A stretch of 64,000 bases of DNA from Corylus avellana (Eukaryota; Streptophyta; Magnoliopsida; Fagales; Betulaceae). This document shows positions 12,101 through 22,211 of this stretch, piece after piece. The position numbers and the translations under genes are program-made. How positions within the stretch are numbered: the stretch's first letter is position 1; every line of letters begins with the position of its first letter. Location of the stretch: positions 15,622,906-15,686,905 of the forward strand of contig NC_081551.1 of NCBI RefSeq assembly GCF_901000735.1. Direction: 5' to 3'. The notes under the pieces were generated by a model. The model was not told where the DNA came from and made no database searches. It was given only the letters and a program-made list of their open reading frames with translations.

Positions 12101-12504
12101 TGACTGATAATGACTTCCATGTCTGTCAATATTGAAAATAGGCTGGAGGATTAGACAAGCTTACACTAGACAGCCTTTATGATGATGCAATCAGAAGAAG
12201 CAACCAGAATGTAAGTTACAACCCATGGGAGCCTGTTCCAATGGCCGGTGCCATGGTGCATCAGACAGCACATGATCCGTTTTTGGCCTCCCACACAGTG
12301 GCTGCACCACCTACTGTACAGATGGCTGCAATGGCCAACCAGCAGCAGGCTTTCATGTATCAACAACAGCAGCAGATAATGATGATGGCTCCACAACAAC
12401 AACAGTCTTTAAATCCTTTTGGAAATACATATGGAGCCAGTGTCCACCCCTATAACCCAGGTATGCCTGTTCAAGCCTACAACCCATATTCAGGCCTTAT
12501 CTAG
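6135..12504 (+). CDS. ANTH-domain clathrin assembly protein (AP180/CALM type)
   Basis: The protein is an endocytic adaptor that links PtdIns(4,5)P2-containing membrane to clathrin. It has fifteen coding exons: 6135-6233, 6323-6392, 6561-6658, 7680-7821, 7921-8021, 8705-8788, 9198-9248, 9349-9414, 9498-9563, 9666-9746, 9860-9937, 10988-11137, 11340-11415, 11687-11799 and 12142-12504. All introns are GT-AG, and the exons join in phase to 545 residues. The ANTH domain occupies about residues 20-290; the lipid-binding signature KAT.H....PAKEKHI is at 41-55. A proline-rich linker follows (PPSPPPPEP). The C-terminal tail carries DPF (470-472) and NPF (516-518) adaptor motifs and a Gln/Met-rich stretch. 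Length and sequence resemble the Arabidopsis At5g35200 type (PICALM3), recalled from memory and not searched. The start is the first ATG after the leader-intron acceptor. The gene appears intact. Confidence 0.96.
7274..7553. mobile_element. Stowaway-like MITE in intron 3
   Basis: The left end CTCCCTCCGCCCCATATTG and the reverse complement of the right end (CCCCACATCCCAAATTG) form terminal inverted repeats of the kind seen in plant Stowaway elements. It is about 280 bp and lies in intron 3 of the AP180-type gene. The ends are decayed and the expected TA target duplication is not clean. Confidence 0.6.
8865..9032 (+). mobile_element. 5'-truncated LINE 3' end in intron 6
   Basis: The segment starts with the degraded last codons of a plant L1-type reverse transcriptase (DGRLASS-like in one frame, corresponding to WTAA..APLV in the family). 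It continues through the 3' UTR words TATACTTCCCGTGTATATGG and CTGCGCTTTTG, then TTACTTATC and a poly-A run. The same 3' UTR occurs at 19090-19285, 37650-37858 and, inverted, at 32260 and 44150. Severe 5' truncation is typical of LINE insertions. Confidence 0.7.
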
Positions 12505-13435
12505 ATGGTTTTGTTGAAACAGAAACATGGGGGAGAAAGAAAAATTGGTTTTTGGATTTTGAGAATGCAAAATATGAAGAATAGAGAGATGTGTACCATA
12601 TATTGTGTATGTGCAGTAGTTAGCTAGGGTGAGATTCTTTGTTTAATAATTAGTCAGAGCGAGGGCTTTGGATTATTTGATTATTTTATGTCAATGAAGG
12701 TTGGTAATAATGTTTTCCAGACTACTGTCAGAAGTTTTTATGCCTGCTTACTCAATGATGTTTACAGGAAATTATTCTTGGTAATTTCTCTGTTTCTCCT
12801 CTCTTTTTTCTTTTAGGTCTATTAAGCTTTTCAATAGAGGATAGGAGTGATTTGTAATCTACGACTTTGATACTACATTTATGTAATGAATATACATTTC
12901 ATTTTGTGGCCCTTTTTTTTTTTAATTTTTTTTGAAGTTTCAATTTGTGGCTTCTGGTTTATTTTCCTTATCAGACACCTCTTATTTGTTATTTCAATTA
13001 ACCCTTTTGTGTTTTTTTGATAGTGATAATGCGTAATATATTATGTCAATCAAGAATACTACAGAGACTATAATTTACCAAATATCAGATGATTTAGTTG
13101 AATGTTGTTCATTATAATCTTAAATTTTATTATTAAGACAGAATGTACTTGCAACCAATTAAAGTTTCCAGCGTTTTACCTTTTGGGAAAAAAAAAAAAA
13201 TTACAAAATTAGTCCTTAGGGTTTCAGGTTGACAAATAAATTTTTAGGGTTTCAAAGTGTCAAATTACTGCATGTCAATGTGCATGATTTGTAACAAATA
13301 ACATTCTCCTTACAAATTCGGACTATTTTTCTATCGAGGTCATTATGAAATTACACATTTATCTTAAAAAAATTTATAAAAATAAAAGAAAAACTGATGT
13401 TGGGTGGCATACTATCTTCATGGTTACGAATTAAG
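12505..13435. other. AP180-type 3' UTR then intergenic DNA
   Basis: The 3' UTR probably runs to around 12850-12910, where TGTAATGAATATACATT offers a poly-A context. Beyond it there is AT-rich sequence with phrases such as TTAGGGTTTCA repeated at 13217 and 13242. No gene is supported. Confidence 0.5.
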
Positions 13436-13584
13436 ATCTTCTCTAGTTCATTTGAACTGGAGAATATTTAGTTAATTATAATGGAATAGTATTTTTATTT
13501 TTTCAAAAAGTGAATAGACATATTCATTCACCATAACTAACTGAATATTCTCCAGTTTATTTGAATTGAAAATTTGTTCCCATG
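13436..13584. mobile_element. palindromic foldback MITE
   Basis: The left half contains CATTTGAACTGGAGAATATT and the right half its near reverse complement (AATATTCTCCAGTTTATTTG). The complementarity continues inward almost to the centre, so the whole 150 bp is one imperfect palindrome. The family was not identified. Confidence 0.65.
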
Positions 13585-14289
13585 GTTAAGGGGTAGTTTG
13601 CCCTCCCTAGTGGTCGATTGTCTTAACTACCTTCAAGACTTTGCGAGCAAAGCATTCACATCGAGTTATTTAAAATATTTTTTAAAATTTAACTGTAAAA
13701 AATTATTTCTAAATCACTGTTAGTTAAACTCTTTAAATATTTATATACTTTAACTAGATATTATATTTTATTAATAATCAACTTTTTTCACTCTTTGCAT
13801 TAAAAATATACTTTAATTAAGAGGAAATAAGAAAAACATATGAAAGATAAAGAACATTAACAAATAAATCACTTTAATTAGGACTATTTACATTTAGAAA
13901 ACGTTATTGACAATAGTTAAAATTAACATTAAATTGTGAGTTTATTAAATGGTTTATTTTGCAAGTTTTGCTCAAATTTTAGAGAAAAACTGTAAGTAAA
14001 GTTCATTGTGAAATATATTATATTTAGCTTAACAAAATGTTGAAATATTTTGTCAGCATTGTTTTCTTACCAAATGTGAAGAAAAAAAATATTAAAAAAT
14101 ATATAACATTTTATCTCCTCTCACATAAAGAATAAATAAATTTTTTTAAAAATATTATATTTAATTAAAAGATGGGTAGCTAAGAACTTTCTCATCTTGT
14201 AGTCAAAATAATTCAAATATTATTTTGGTTAGTCAATATGCTAAAATGTGACCAAAATGTATTACATCTGGCTTACCAAAATTCTTATT
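13585..14289. other. AT-rich intergenic DNA, nothing recognised
   Basis: Very AT-rich, without open frames of note, terminal repeats or RNA-gene signatures. Confidence 0.5.
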
Positions 14290-14660
14290 AAATGGGTTAT
14301 GTGATTTGGGTCGAGTCAACACAATATGACCTGGTTTATTAGAGCTCACAATTTTTGACACGATCTGCGAATCATACATGAACTTAACACGAAATTAAAG
14401 GGTTAGGGTTAGAAAGTCTGACCCGTTTAATTGGTTGGATAATAGTACTATATAGTCTTATACCTATGTATCGACATAATCTGAACTCGGCACACAACAT
14501 AATGGCTAGCCATTTTTGACATAACCCGCAAACCTGGAACAAACCCAATACAAAATTAGAGGGTTAGGTTAATGAGTTTGACTCGTTTAATTTAAATGGG
14601 TTGAGTTAGAGTTGACCTATAAAATCTTATACTCATGTCTTGACACGGCCTAAATCCTAC
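14290..14660. repeat. dispersed family with 172-bp tandem period
   Basis: Two diverged units lie head to tail. AGTCTTATACCTATGTATCG near 14452 is matched by AATCTTATACTCATGTCTTG near 14623, a spacing of about 172 bp. Other shared words are TTAGAGGGTTAGG, ACCCGTTTAATT and AACCCAATACAAAATTAG. The same family lies inverted inside the second LINE at 44826-45165 and as a fragment at 2875-3095. Confidence 0.7.
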
Positions 14661-15352
14661 ACACGAACAAGAAGGAACAAGAAGAAAGTGACGATGTGGA
14701 CACAATGGCGAAGTCAGAGCAACACTGGAGTAGGGCTCTTCCATTCCAAATCGCCTTCCTCTGATACTGGTTTATCATGTTTGCTCGAATTCTCAACACA
14801 TTAAACGACAGTGGAGTTGGAATTGAAAGTCGTGTCAAAGTGTAAGAAGATGAGGACGAGGTTGTCGCATGGTTGTTACTTGTTCGTTCCATCAACGACA
14901 TCTATTTGTAGGTGCTCTCAGCTTTGAATTTCCTTCAATTTTCTTCTCAGATTTCTCTCTATTTATCCCCTTCTTGTGAATTTATCTATTTATAGATACC
15001 TACTCAAAAATTTTAATTAGAAAATGGCGAACATCGACACAGCTTATTTATTAGTCGAATAAGCCGTGATTCACCGAATTGCTTTCAAGTTATTCCTTTA
15101 TTATATATATATATAATTTTGTAGAATTATTTTGCCAAGTTTTTATAATGGAGAATACTATACACTCCATCGTCTATCATAATAATTTTTTTTTTTTTTT
15201 TGGCAAGACTCGTAATAATTATGCAAACGCTAATGAAAGAGACTGCTCTAAACTCTATACGTAAAATTTTCTGTTAATCAATTATGTTTAATCACATACC
15301 ATTTTTTTCGAGGATAATATAAGATTTCACATGTTCTTTTAATGAACATGTG
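14661..15352. other. intergenic DNA, no gene supported
   Basis: Short overlapping frames only. A 10-bp palindrome CACATGTTCTTTTAATGAACATGTG precedes the LINE remnant. Confidence 0.45.
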
Positions 15353-15690
15353 ATGGCAGTCCAACTGTGTAAAGGCAAGGGCTTTTATCAAGCTCATTTT
15401 GAAGGGGATGCGAAAGCCTTTGTGGACGCTGACCTGTGGTGAGAGTGATTGGGGAGGAGTGGGTCATGTGGGGGAGGATTTTAAATCTGCGGCTAAGTCA
15501 CTTTACAACTGGAAGATTTCTTACGTGAAGCGTAATGGTAATAGTGGCAAATCTTTTAGCTACTAATGCAAAGACATGCCATAGATAGTTTATGGTTGGA
15601 GCCACCTGATTGTATTCGAGATTGTATATTGTTGGAGCAGATTGCTCCAGCTATTTGATTTTTTAATGAGAAATTGACAATTCTTATCAA
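15353..15690 (+). pseudogene. LINE-type RNase H domain remnant
   Basis: Read with one frameshift and several stops, the segment matches the C-terminal RNase H domain of plant LINE-type polyproteins. Visible blocks are AVQLCKGKGFYQAHFEGDA, then SDWGGVGHV, then NWKISYVKRNGN. After a frame change comes DSLWLEPPDCIRD and ILLEQIAPAI before a stop. In that family the HFEGDA segment includes catalytic acidic residues. The trailing TTATCAAAAG resembles a LINE 3' end. It is inactive. Confidence 0.75.
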
Positions 15691-15934
15691 AAGAAAGAAA
15701 TTTAGAACAAAAAATACCACAAAAAGGAAAGCTTCTTGCAATGTTAGTAGGGAATTGATTGGAGCGATAAATCAAGGCAATGGCTTGCTTATTATTAGTG
15801 CATATTAAACACCATGAAAGGTTTATAAAATCTAATATGAAATTTTATCATGTGGATGCCTCTAATCTAGCATGGCATTTTACCACCGACTCTTCATACC
15901 GGACACGGTACACCTGTTTATTTTTTCTACATAA

Positions 15935-16092
15935 TAATGCTATATTTTATAAACTGTCATACAACTAATAGGACATGAAAGTTAAAATCAACCATTAAAC
16001 ATTTTTTCACAAATCTAACGACTAATTTTTACCATCACATCATCAAATTGTATGTCAATTAACAGTCTACTAAATAACATTACTCTTTTTTA
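15935..16092. mobile_element. diverged copy of the 175-bp MITE family
   Basis: It contains AATGCTATATTTTATAAACTG and ACAACTAATAGGACATGA on the left. TTTTTACCATCACATCATC and CAGTCTACTAAATAACATT lie on the right. These match the ends and interior of the elements at 1866 and 2186 with many substitutions, so this is an older copy. Confidence 0.5.
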
Positions 16093-16322
16093 CTAGTCAT
16101 TTGATAGTAGCTTTTATAAAAAGTTCAAACTAACATTTAGTATAGGGAGTAGGTCATTTCTAAACACTACGGAGTTATTTGTCACATCCTCAAACCCTGG
16201 AAATCAATTTAAAGTATGAAAAACAGAGATTGTCAGTTCCTACAATTTATGTAAGCAATCTGGCCCTCCCATAGAAGCCCAAATATGCTATTTGCCTGCA
16301 CATGCTTCCCCAATTCTCTTCT

Positions 16323-19300
16323 TCAGCGTGCCTCGTACTGAACAACTGCAAAAGCAAGGAGCATATTAATGCTATGTTTTTGAACACGAATTAAATAAGA
16401 CAACACCGAGATGTACAGCAAGGGACAAAACTTGCAGCCAGCACTATGGAAATGTTAACCATATCGAAATAGTTGCAATTCTCTTGGGGAAAATTACAAA
16501 AAAGCATATGACTTTGAATCCCTCTGACAACAAAAGGAGCCCTGCTGAATTCAATGAGCTTCCTTCTCCCCATGTGAAAACAAGGGCAAGGGTGATATTG
16601 TGGGTTCAAGAGCCAATGAATGCATGGCATAGAACTCTGTTGAGCTAGGGCCTGGAATAAATCTCTCCCTAACAGAGATTTAAGGAGAGCTTTCTTTTGT
16701 TGTTCGCTCAAGTCTTCAGTTCAAAAGGTCAAATAAATAAATATCCTACAATCAATGACTTTGAGCACCCCACTGTCCCCACCAATATTGAATTTCTGTT
16801 TGCTACATGCTATGCATTAAAACTTGATGATACATTTTAAAAGGTGATCCAAAACTCAGGCAAGTTTGAAATACAGAAACGAGACATGAGAGTTCTATGG
16901 GAAGCGGGCATCAAAATAATAAAAAAGTGCATGCATCAACTCAGTCATACACATGATGGTAGGCTAGCAATGCAATACATCCGAATCATAATCACAAGTA
17001 CATATATGAGGTCATCTGCAGCACCTGATTAATAAATATTAGCCTAAACAGACACTTTCAGAATGAAGCATATATGAATGCCTTAAAACCAATCTGTCAC
17101 AATCTTTATTGCCACCTTCTACCTCCAAGAGAACTCAACTGTAATGCCTAAATTTTGCTAGCTGGTAAACCATTCGAAGCAAAATCCAGAAACATGTTTC
17201 TAAAGAAGTTTTCATATTCTAATGCAATAGCATCAAACACCTTTGGCTCCCACATAAAATTGACACAGTGACTGCCTCAAATAAAACTTTGTTCCTCCAT
17301 AGGAATGGATTGGATGATGATGGCTTAGGTCCAAAGTCTCATGGCATGCGTGTAACATACTAATCAGGTAAAAGAAATAAAACGAACAACTACTTGATGA
17401 TCTGAAAACCCCATCAACACAGTCTAAAATCAACTTCCAAAACAAGATATATATATTTCATCCCATAATATATGATATACCTCCATATTTAGGCTCCCAA
17501 AATAGAGGAAAATTTATAGAAATAAAAGCACTTATCAATTGAACTTCCCATAGTACTCTTAAATTTGAACACAACCTTTTTCAACTTTGAACACACCTTA
17601 TTTCAAATTCAAACCCACATTTCTTTACTCATCTAAAGATATTTTAGGAATAGTTTTTATTGCATTAAAATGGGTATCATTTGTAAACTTTCATCTATTA
17701 TAAAGACCAAAGTCAGAGAAGGGCAATCACTCATTCTTAAAACCAGAACTCTTAAGACCAAAGAATCAGTTGGATGGAATAAGGAAGGTGAAAGTAGTGA
17801 AAGTTTCAATGTTTTATTTTTCAAACCTACCAAAGAATCATATGCCATTGAATTAATGCCACAAACTTCTGAGCTCTTTGAAGGCTTGATTATCATAGGG
17901 TCTAAGCCTAATGTTAAAATAATAAGATGAATAGCAGGTACATATGATCCTATGGTCCTCAACTAAAAAATGATTCATATTGTCCTAAAGAAGTGCAGTA
18001 CTGTAGAATGAGAGTAGGATTATATCAGCAAACACTTACAAAAGTTCTCTAAGGCAACTTTTATAACTCTTGAAAAAGGAGATTTGGATAGATGGAAAAG
18101 AAATAAAACAAAACAATGTAAGGGAAAGAAGATATAATTCATCAGATTGACAACTAAGGTATATATTAAGGAAACAAAAATTTGATATCCATGTACGCAT
18201 TATAATTTCCAAGTCACGGCTTGTAAGAGATGAACTGCACAAAACATAACCCTGAATATACTAGGAGAAAAGTTACGTGCTAAGAAATTTAGTAGTCTTA
18301 ATCCTTTAATGAAGAGTATGCATAAGGTGGCATGTGGCTGTTCATCATAGTGAAAAGTATCACGAGGGCAATAAATGCCAGCGAGGAGCACCACTCCATT
18401 ATTCTGCTCAGTCCAATTGTAGCATTCTCATGCTCTAACTCTCTCATGAGCTCGATTTGGCCTGACAAGCTCCGCTACAGGATCAAGACGGGAGCTCTGC
18501 TCTGACATTTTGAGAAGCCCTGCTTGGGCATCTTGAGGAGTTGGGCTAGAACATTATAAAAAAATAGGGATACAATAGTCTTCATAATTAATGTGATATT
18601 ATATCCCGTTACATGTGTTCATTCTACGGGTTATAGATTGGTGGCTGAGATTAGAGTCACTAAAAGATGCCCAATGTGTCAAATCAAGGCAATAAGGGGA
18701 TCTAGTCCTTTCTAGATACAAAGTTATGATACAAGTGAATGCCTCCACATTCCAGGGTAAGAAAAATATTTTCGTTGGCTGAGCTAGGTCACCAGAGAGA
18801 ATTGATTGGACAGAATTGTACAATTTTCTTTTACAAAGAGGGGATTTGAATACAGAAAAAGGACACTTCCCCATGTTCTAGAACAGGGGTGACCAAAGGC
18901 AAAATACACATAAGCTTTTAACAAGCATTCTGTAAAAACGTTTAGGTCTCCAAAAATATATATAGGTTATCTGTTACCTTTCAATGTTTGTGGAAGCCTG
19001 CAATTTTGAACTAATGCTAAGATTTTATCCTGAAAACCACTCAATGACCCAAGGTGGAATCCTAAGGCTTGAGTTCTTTAAATAACACATCTTCTTATGA
19101 TCCTCTCTTTACTCTTTTAGACTCTTTTTCAGTGGGCTGCAACTTTTGACCCTAATATTATGAACTTTACTGTTTTTTCATATCTTTTTTCTATTTCTAA
19201 CTAGGTGTCTCTCTTGTATACTTCCTATGTACTTGGGTTGTGCCTTTGCGCTTTTCAATAAAATTGTGATCACTTATAAAACAAAAGCTATTTAATTTGA

Positions 19301-20174
19301 GATTAAAAAAATCTAATTAATCTGAAATAACTACCAAAGATACCCTCTAATTACTCTAACCAATTCCATGAGTGAGGAAGAAGCACCTACCAGATATCGT
19401 CTAAATTAAAATAATGCATGTATTGTGATCCTTCCGTTAAATACTTTAAAACCCTTCTTCCTAACTCTCTATCACCATATCCTACAAATTCTATAACAGC
19501 AAAAATGCACACGTCTTCACCGAACACAAACTTGCAATATTACAATTCATCAATAAATTTACATGAATCAAACAAAGTGAAACTTCTCCAAATTAATTAT
19601 CGTCAAAATTCAATCCCTGCAACATTATAACATAATTTCCCAAACTCAATCATTCTATCATGCCATGGTCTTCAATCCAAATTTGAAAAACAGAAATTTC
19701 ATACACAAAAAAGAAAAAATGAATATAAGAACTGTAGATCTGATGCCATTGCCATAATTAACGAAGAAAAAACTTACTACGGCGGGTGCGCTTCTTGTAC
19801 AAGATGCGGTAACCACACTCCCGGCACTGTATCACATCACCTGACTTCAGAGTGTTCTCCATCCCACAGTCTACAGCCAATAATCACAATCACATCGATC
19901 TCAATTCCAACACTTAACATCAACAAGAACATTTAAAGCAAACAAAAGCTTAACAAAAAGCGACTGGAACTCTCTGCTTGGATGCCAAGAAAACTGAAAC
20001 AGAAACAGTAGAACTTAACTTTGCCAAATGGGTAGCAGTACGTTTGGGTCTTAAAATTATTATTATTATTATTATTTATGCTTTCTCAGCAACCAAACAG
20101 AATAAAAAAAAGAAAAAAAAAAAGAAAGGGATACCTCCGCAGACATAGGTGACTGGCTCAGGTTGGGGATCCAT
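16323..20174 (-). CDS. RNA polymerase subunit RPB12-like
   Basis: This is the small zinc-binding subunit shared by nuclear RNA polymerases. The coding exons on the minus strand are 20135-20174 (40 nt), 19778-19870 (93 nt) and 16323-16345 (23 nt), separated by introns of 264 and 3432 bp, all GT-AG. They join in phase to 51 residues plus a TGA stop, the usual plant length. The protein begins [16 protein letters not shown], contains CX2C (C12, C15) and a second pair (C29, C32) forming the zinc ribbon, then [12 protein letters not shown], and ends IVQYEAR. The final exon supplies only that terminal peptide. A 5' UTR intron (20192-20521) precedes the ATG. The fit to the known family is essentially full length, so confidence is high although no single ORF shows it. 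Confidence 0.95.
19090..19287 (+). mobile_element. 5'-truncated LINE 3' end in RPB12 intron 2
   Basis: Contains the LINE 3' UTR words GTATACTTCCTATGTACTTG, GGTTGTGCCTTTGCGCTTTT and a terminal CACTTATAAAACAAAAG. It lies antisense to the RPB12-like gene. It belongs to the same 3'-end family as 8865-9032 and 37650-37858. Confidence 0.65.
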
Positions 20175-20191
20175 CAAGTTGTAATATACAG

Positions 20192-20640
20192 CTAAAGGAC
20201 AGAAAAGGGAAATAAAGAAATTTGACAATATTACGTCGAGAGCTGGAGGAGAGAAGCCTCTGCAAAAGAGAAAAGAAAATTATAGCATTTGCACCAATGT
20301 TCTCTATCAATAATTCCCCACCTTTTCTAAGCAACCAAACAAAGCATAATTTCAAAGCGAGCAGTAAAAAACACCGACTCCGTCATACTGATCATGAATA
20401 TAAATCAACTCAATGGCAAAACTATAAACATAAATCTTAGATAAAAGTTTTCAGATCAGGGCTTTGAGAGACTGTAAGCAGAGCATACGAACCATCCGAT
20501 GAGATTGAAGAGAGTACTTACCGAGTTGGAGAGTCGACTCCGTGAGCGAGCGTGTGACCAATCCGATGGAGGAGAGAAAGCAGAAGAAAGCAACGACTCC
20601 TCTAAAACCCTAGCAGAGAGAGAAAAGCAAAGACGCTGAT
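20192..20640 (-). promoter_or_regulatory. 5' UTR and leader intron of the RPB12-like gene
   Basis: On the minus strand the donor CTCG|GTAAGTACT ends the first leader exon at 20522, and the acceptor CCTTTAG lies at 20192, 17 bases before the ATG. The first leader exon therefore covers roughly 20522-20640. The transcription start is not fixed by the sequence. Confidence 0.6.
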
Positions 20641-20872
20641 GTAAAGCTCGGATTAAAATAATAATAATAAAAAAACTATATCTTATTTCTAATTGGTATT
20701 CAGGTGCCGCCACACTTGATAAAATTAGGGCCGGTAATTTTTAATACGAACCTGATACAATTTTATAAGGTTATGATTTAGTATAAACGGTTTTAGGTCA
20801 TAAACAACCACCTTATTATATTAGGTTTAATTATTATTATTATTTTTTTTAAAAAAATATATAAATTTATAC

Positions 20873-21062
20873 TATGGTAGCAACCCAAGACCACCCCAGA
20901 GGGAGATAGGGGGTGGCGGCTTACCACCGGCCACTTCTAAGGTGGCTCATGAGGGCCACATTTGGGGTGGCCGGGGGTGGCGCGCGGCCACCCCCATGGC
21001 CCAGGGGTGGTTTGCGGGCCACCCCGGCCCTACCTTCCTTTGGGGTGGCTCTCCGGTTGCTA
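20873..21062. repeat. GGGGTGGC-rich GC island (foldback core type)
   Basis: A GC-rich patch built from imperfect repeats of GGGGTGGC and its complement GCCACCCC, flanked by A/T homopolymer runs. The same composition recurs at 27457-27668, 28209-28275, 41920-42098 and 56349-56396. It is not coding: the overlapping frames on both strands are low-complexity. The outer inverted arms seen at 26771-27860 are not clear here. Confidence 0.7.
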
Positions 21063-22060
21063 CATTTTTTTTTTTTTGAAAAAAAAAATTAAATTAATTT
21101 TTGAAGGTTTTTTTGCTCATATTTTGTATGATCAAGTGTGGTTGTATTTTTTTTCTAAGCTTAGGTGTAATATGATGAGTTTAGGTATCCCCTCTTGATT
21201 GGTGGGCACAAAAATGTAAATTTGTGCGACTACCGTATAACCGTATTGAAGTTGCTGTTCAAATAATATTATAGTAATTCTTCATTGATTTTTAAACCCA
21301 AGGGTGCATGCGAAAAATGATTTGAATACTAAAAAGCGAGAAGATGGGAGGTGTTTGGCACGTGTGCCCCTTGAGGTAGACATCCCAAGGCCCCAGATCC
21401 CGTTGAGAGTGGGAGTTTGAGATTGGAAGAGGTAGTTGTTATGTTTTCCACCCAATTGACACCTTACGAGAAACAGGGGGTTGTTTCGTTTGCCTCGAGA
21501 GGCTCAAATAGTCAAACCTGGTCCTCCTTAACGCAACCAGACAATTACACTCTTACCCTCTCTACCCCGATACAAATATTTAAAAAATATTTTGTTTTTA
21601 ATTTTTTTTTTCTAATTAAAAATAAATTTGTTTTATATATATATATATATTTTAAGATGATAAATGCTGATATGATTTTAAAAATTTTAAATAAGTTAAT
21701 TTGAAACGAATGGATGAGATTTTAAAAGTATGTTTGTTAAATGTTTTTAAAAGCTGTTTTTGTTTTTGTTTTTTAATATGAGAGAAAGTTGAAAAATAAT
21801 TAAGTCGTCATTAATTATTGGGCCGAGGTGGAATGTAGGGGTGAGAAAAAGAAAGCGAAATTGATCCAATCATTACCACGTACGACTCAACAAAGAATGT
21901 GCCAGAGAGAAAAAGGAGAAAAAAAACTGACGTGGCAGGATCACGTCCTCCAGTGTAACTTGACCGCAGCGATCGTAACCGGAGAAAAAATGTACGCAAA
22001 ACATTCTCATATGAATTCCAGAACAGAAGCGGAACAAAAAAATCAGTAGAGAAAATCCAA
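21063..22060. other. intergenic / upstream region of BSD gene
   Basis: No gene is supported. Short frames such as 21417-21704 and 21828-22049 lack recognisable features. A short (TA)n tract lies near 21635. The purine-rich segment before 22140 probably includes the 5' UTR of the BSD-domain gene. Confidence 0.45.
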
Positions 22061-22211
22061 AAAACTAGGATTTGGAGATATTTATTACGTTAAAGGAAGA
22101 GCAAACAAAAATCCAAGAAGAAACGGAGAGAGCTTCAGCTTCAAAGTGCCTCCACATGTTCTGTATGAAATCCCAAATCTTTCGATAGCGAAAAGCATTC
22201 ACGAATTTACA

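Noticed and set aside
12166..12402. Minus-strand open frame of 78 codons
   Set aside because: It is antisense to the last exon of the AP180-type gene, which explains its openness.
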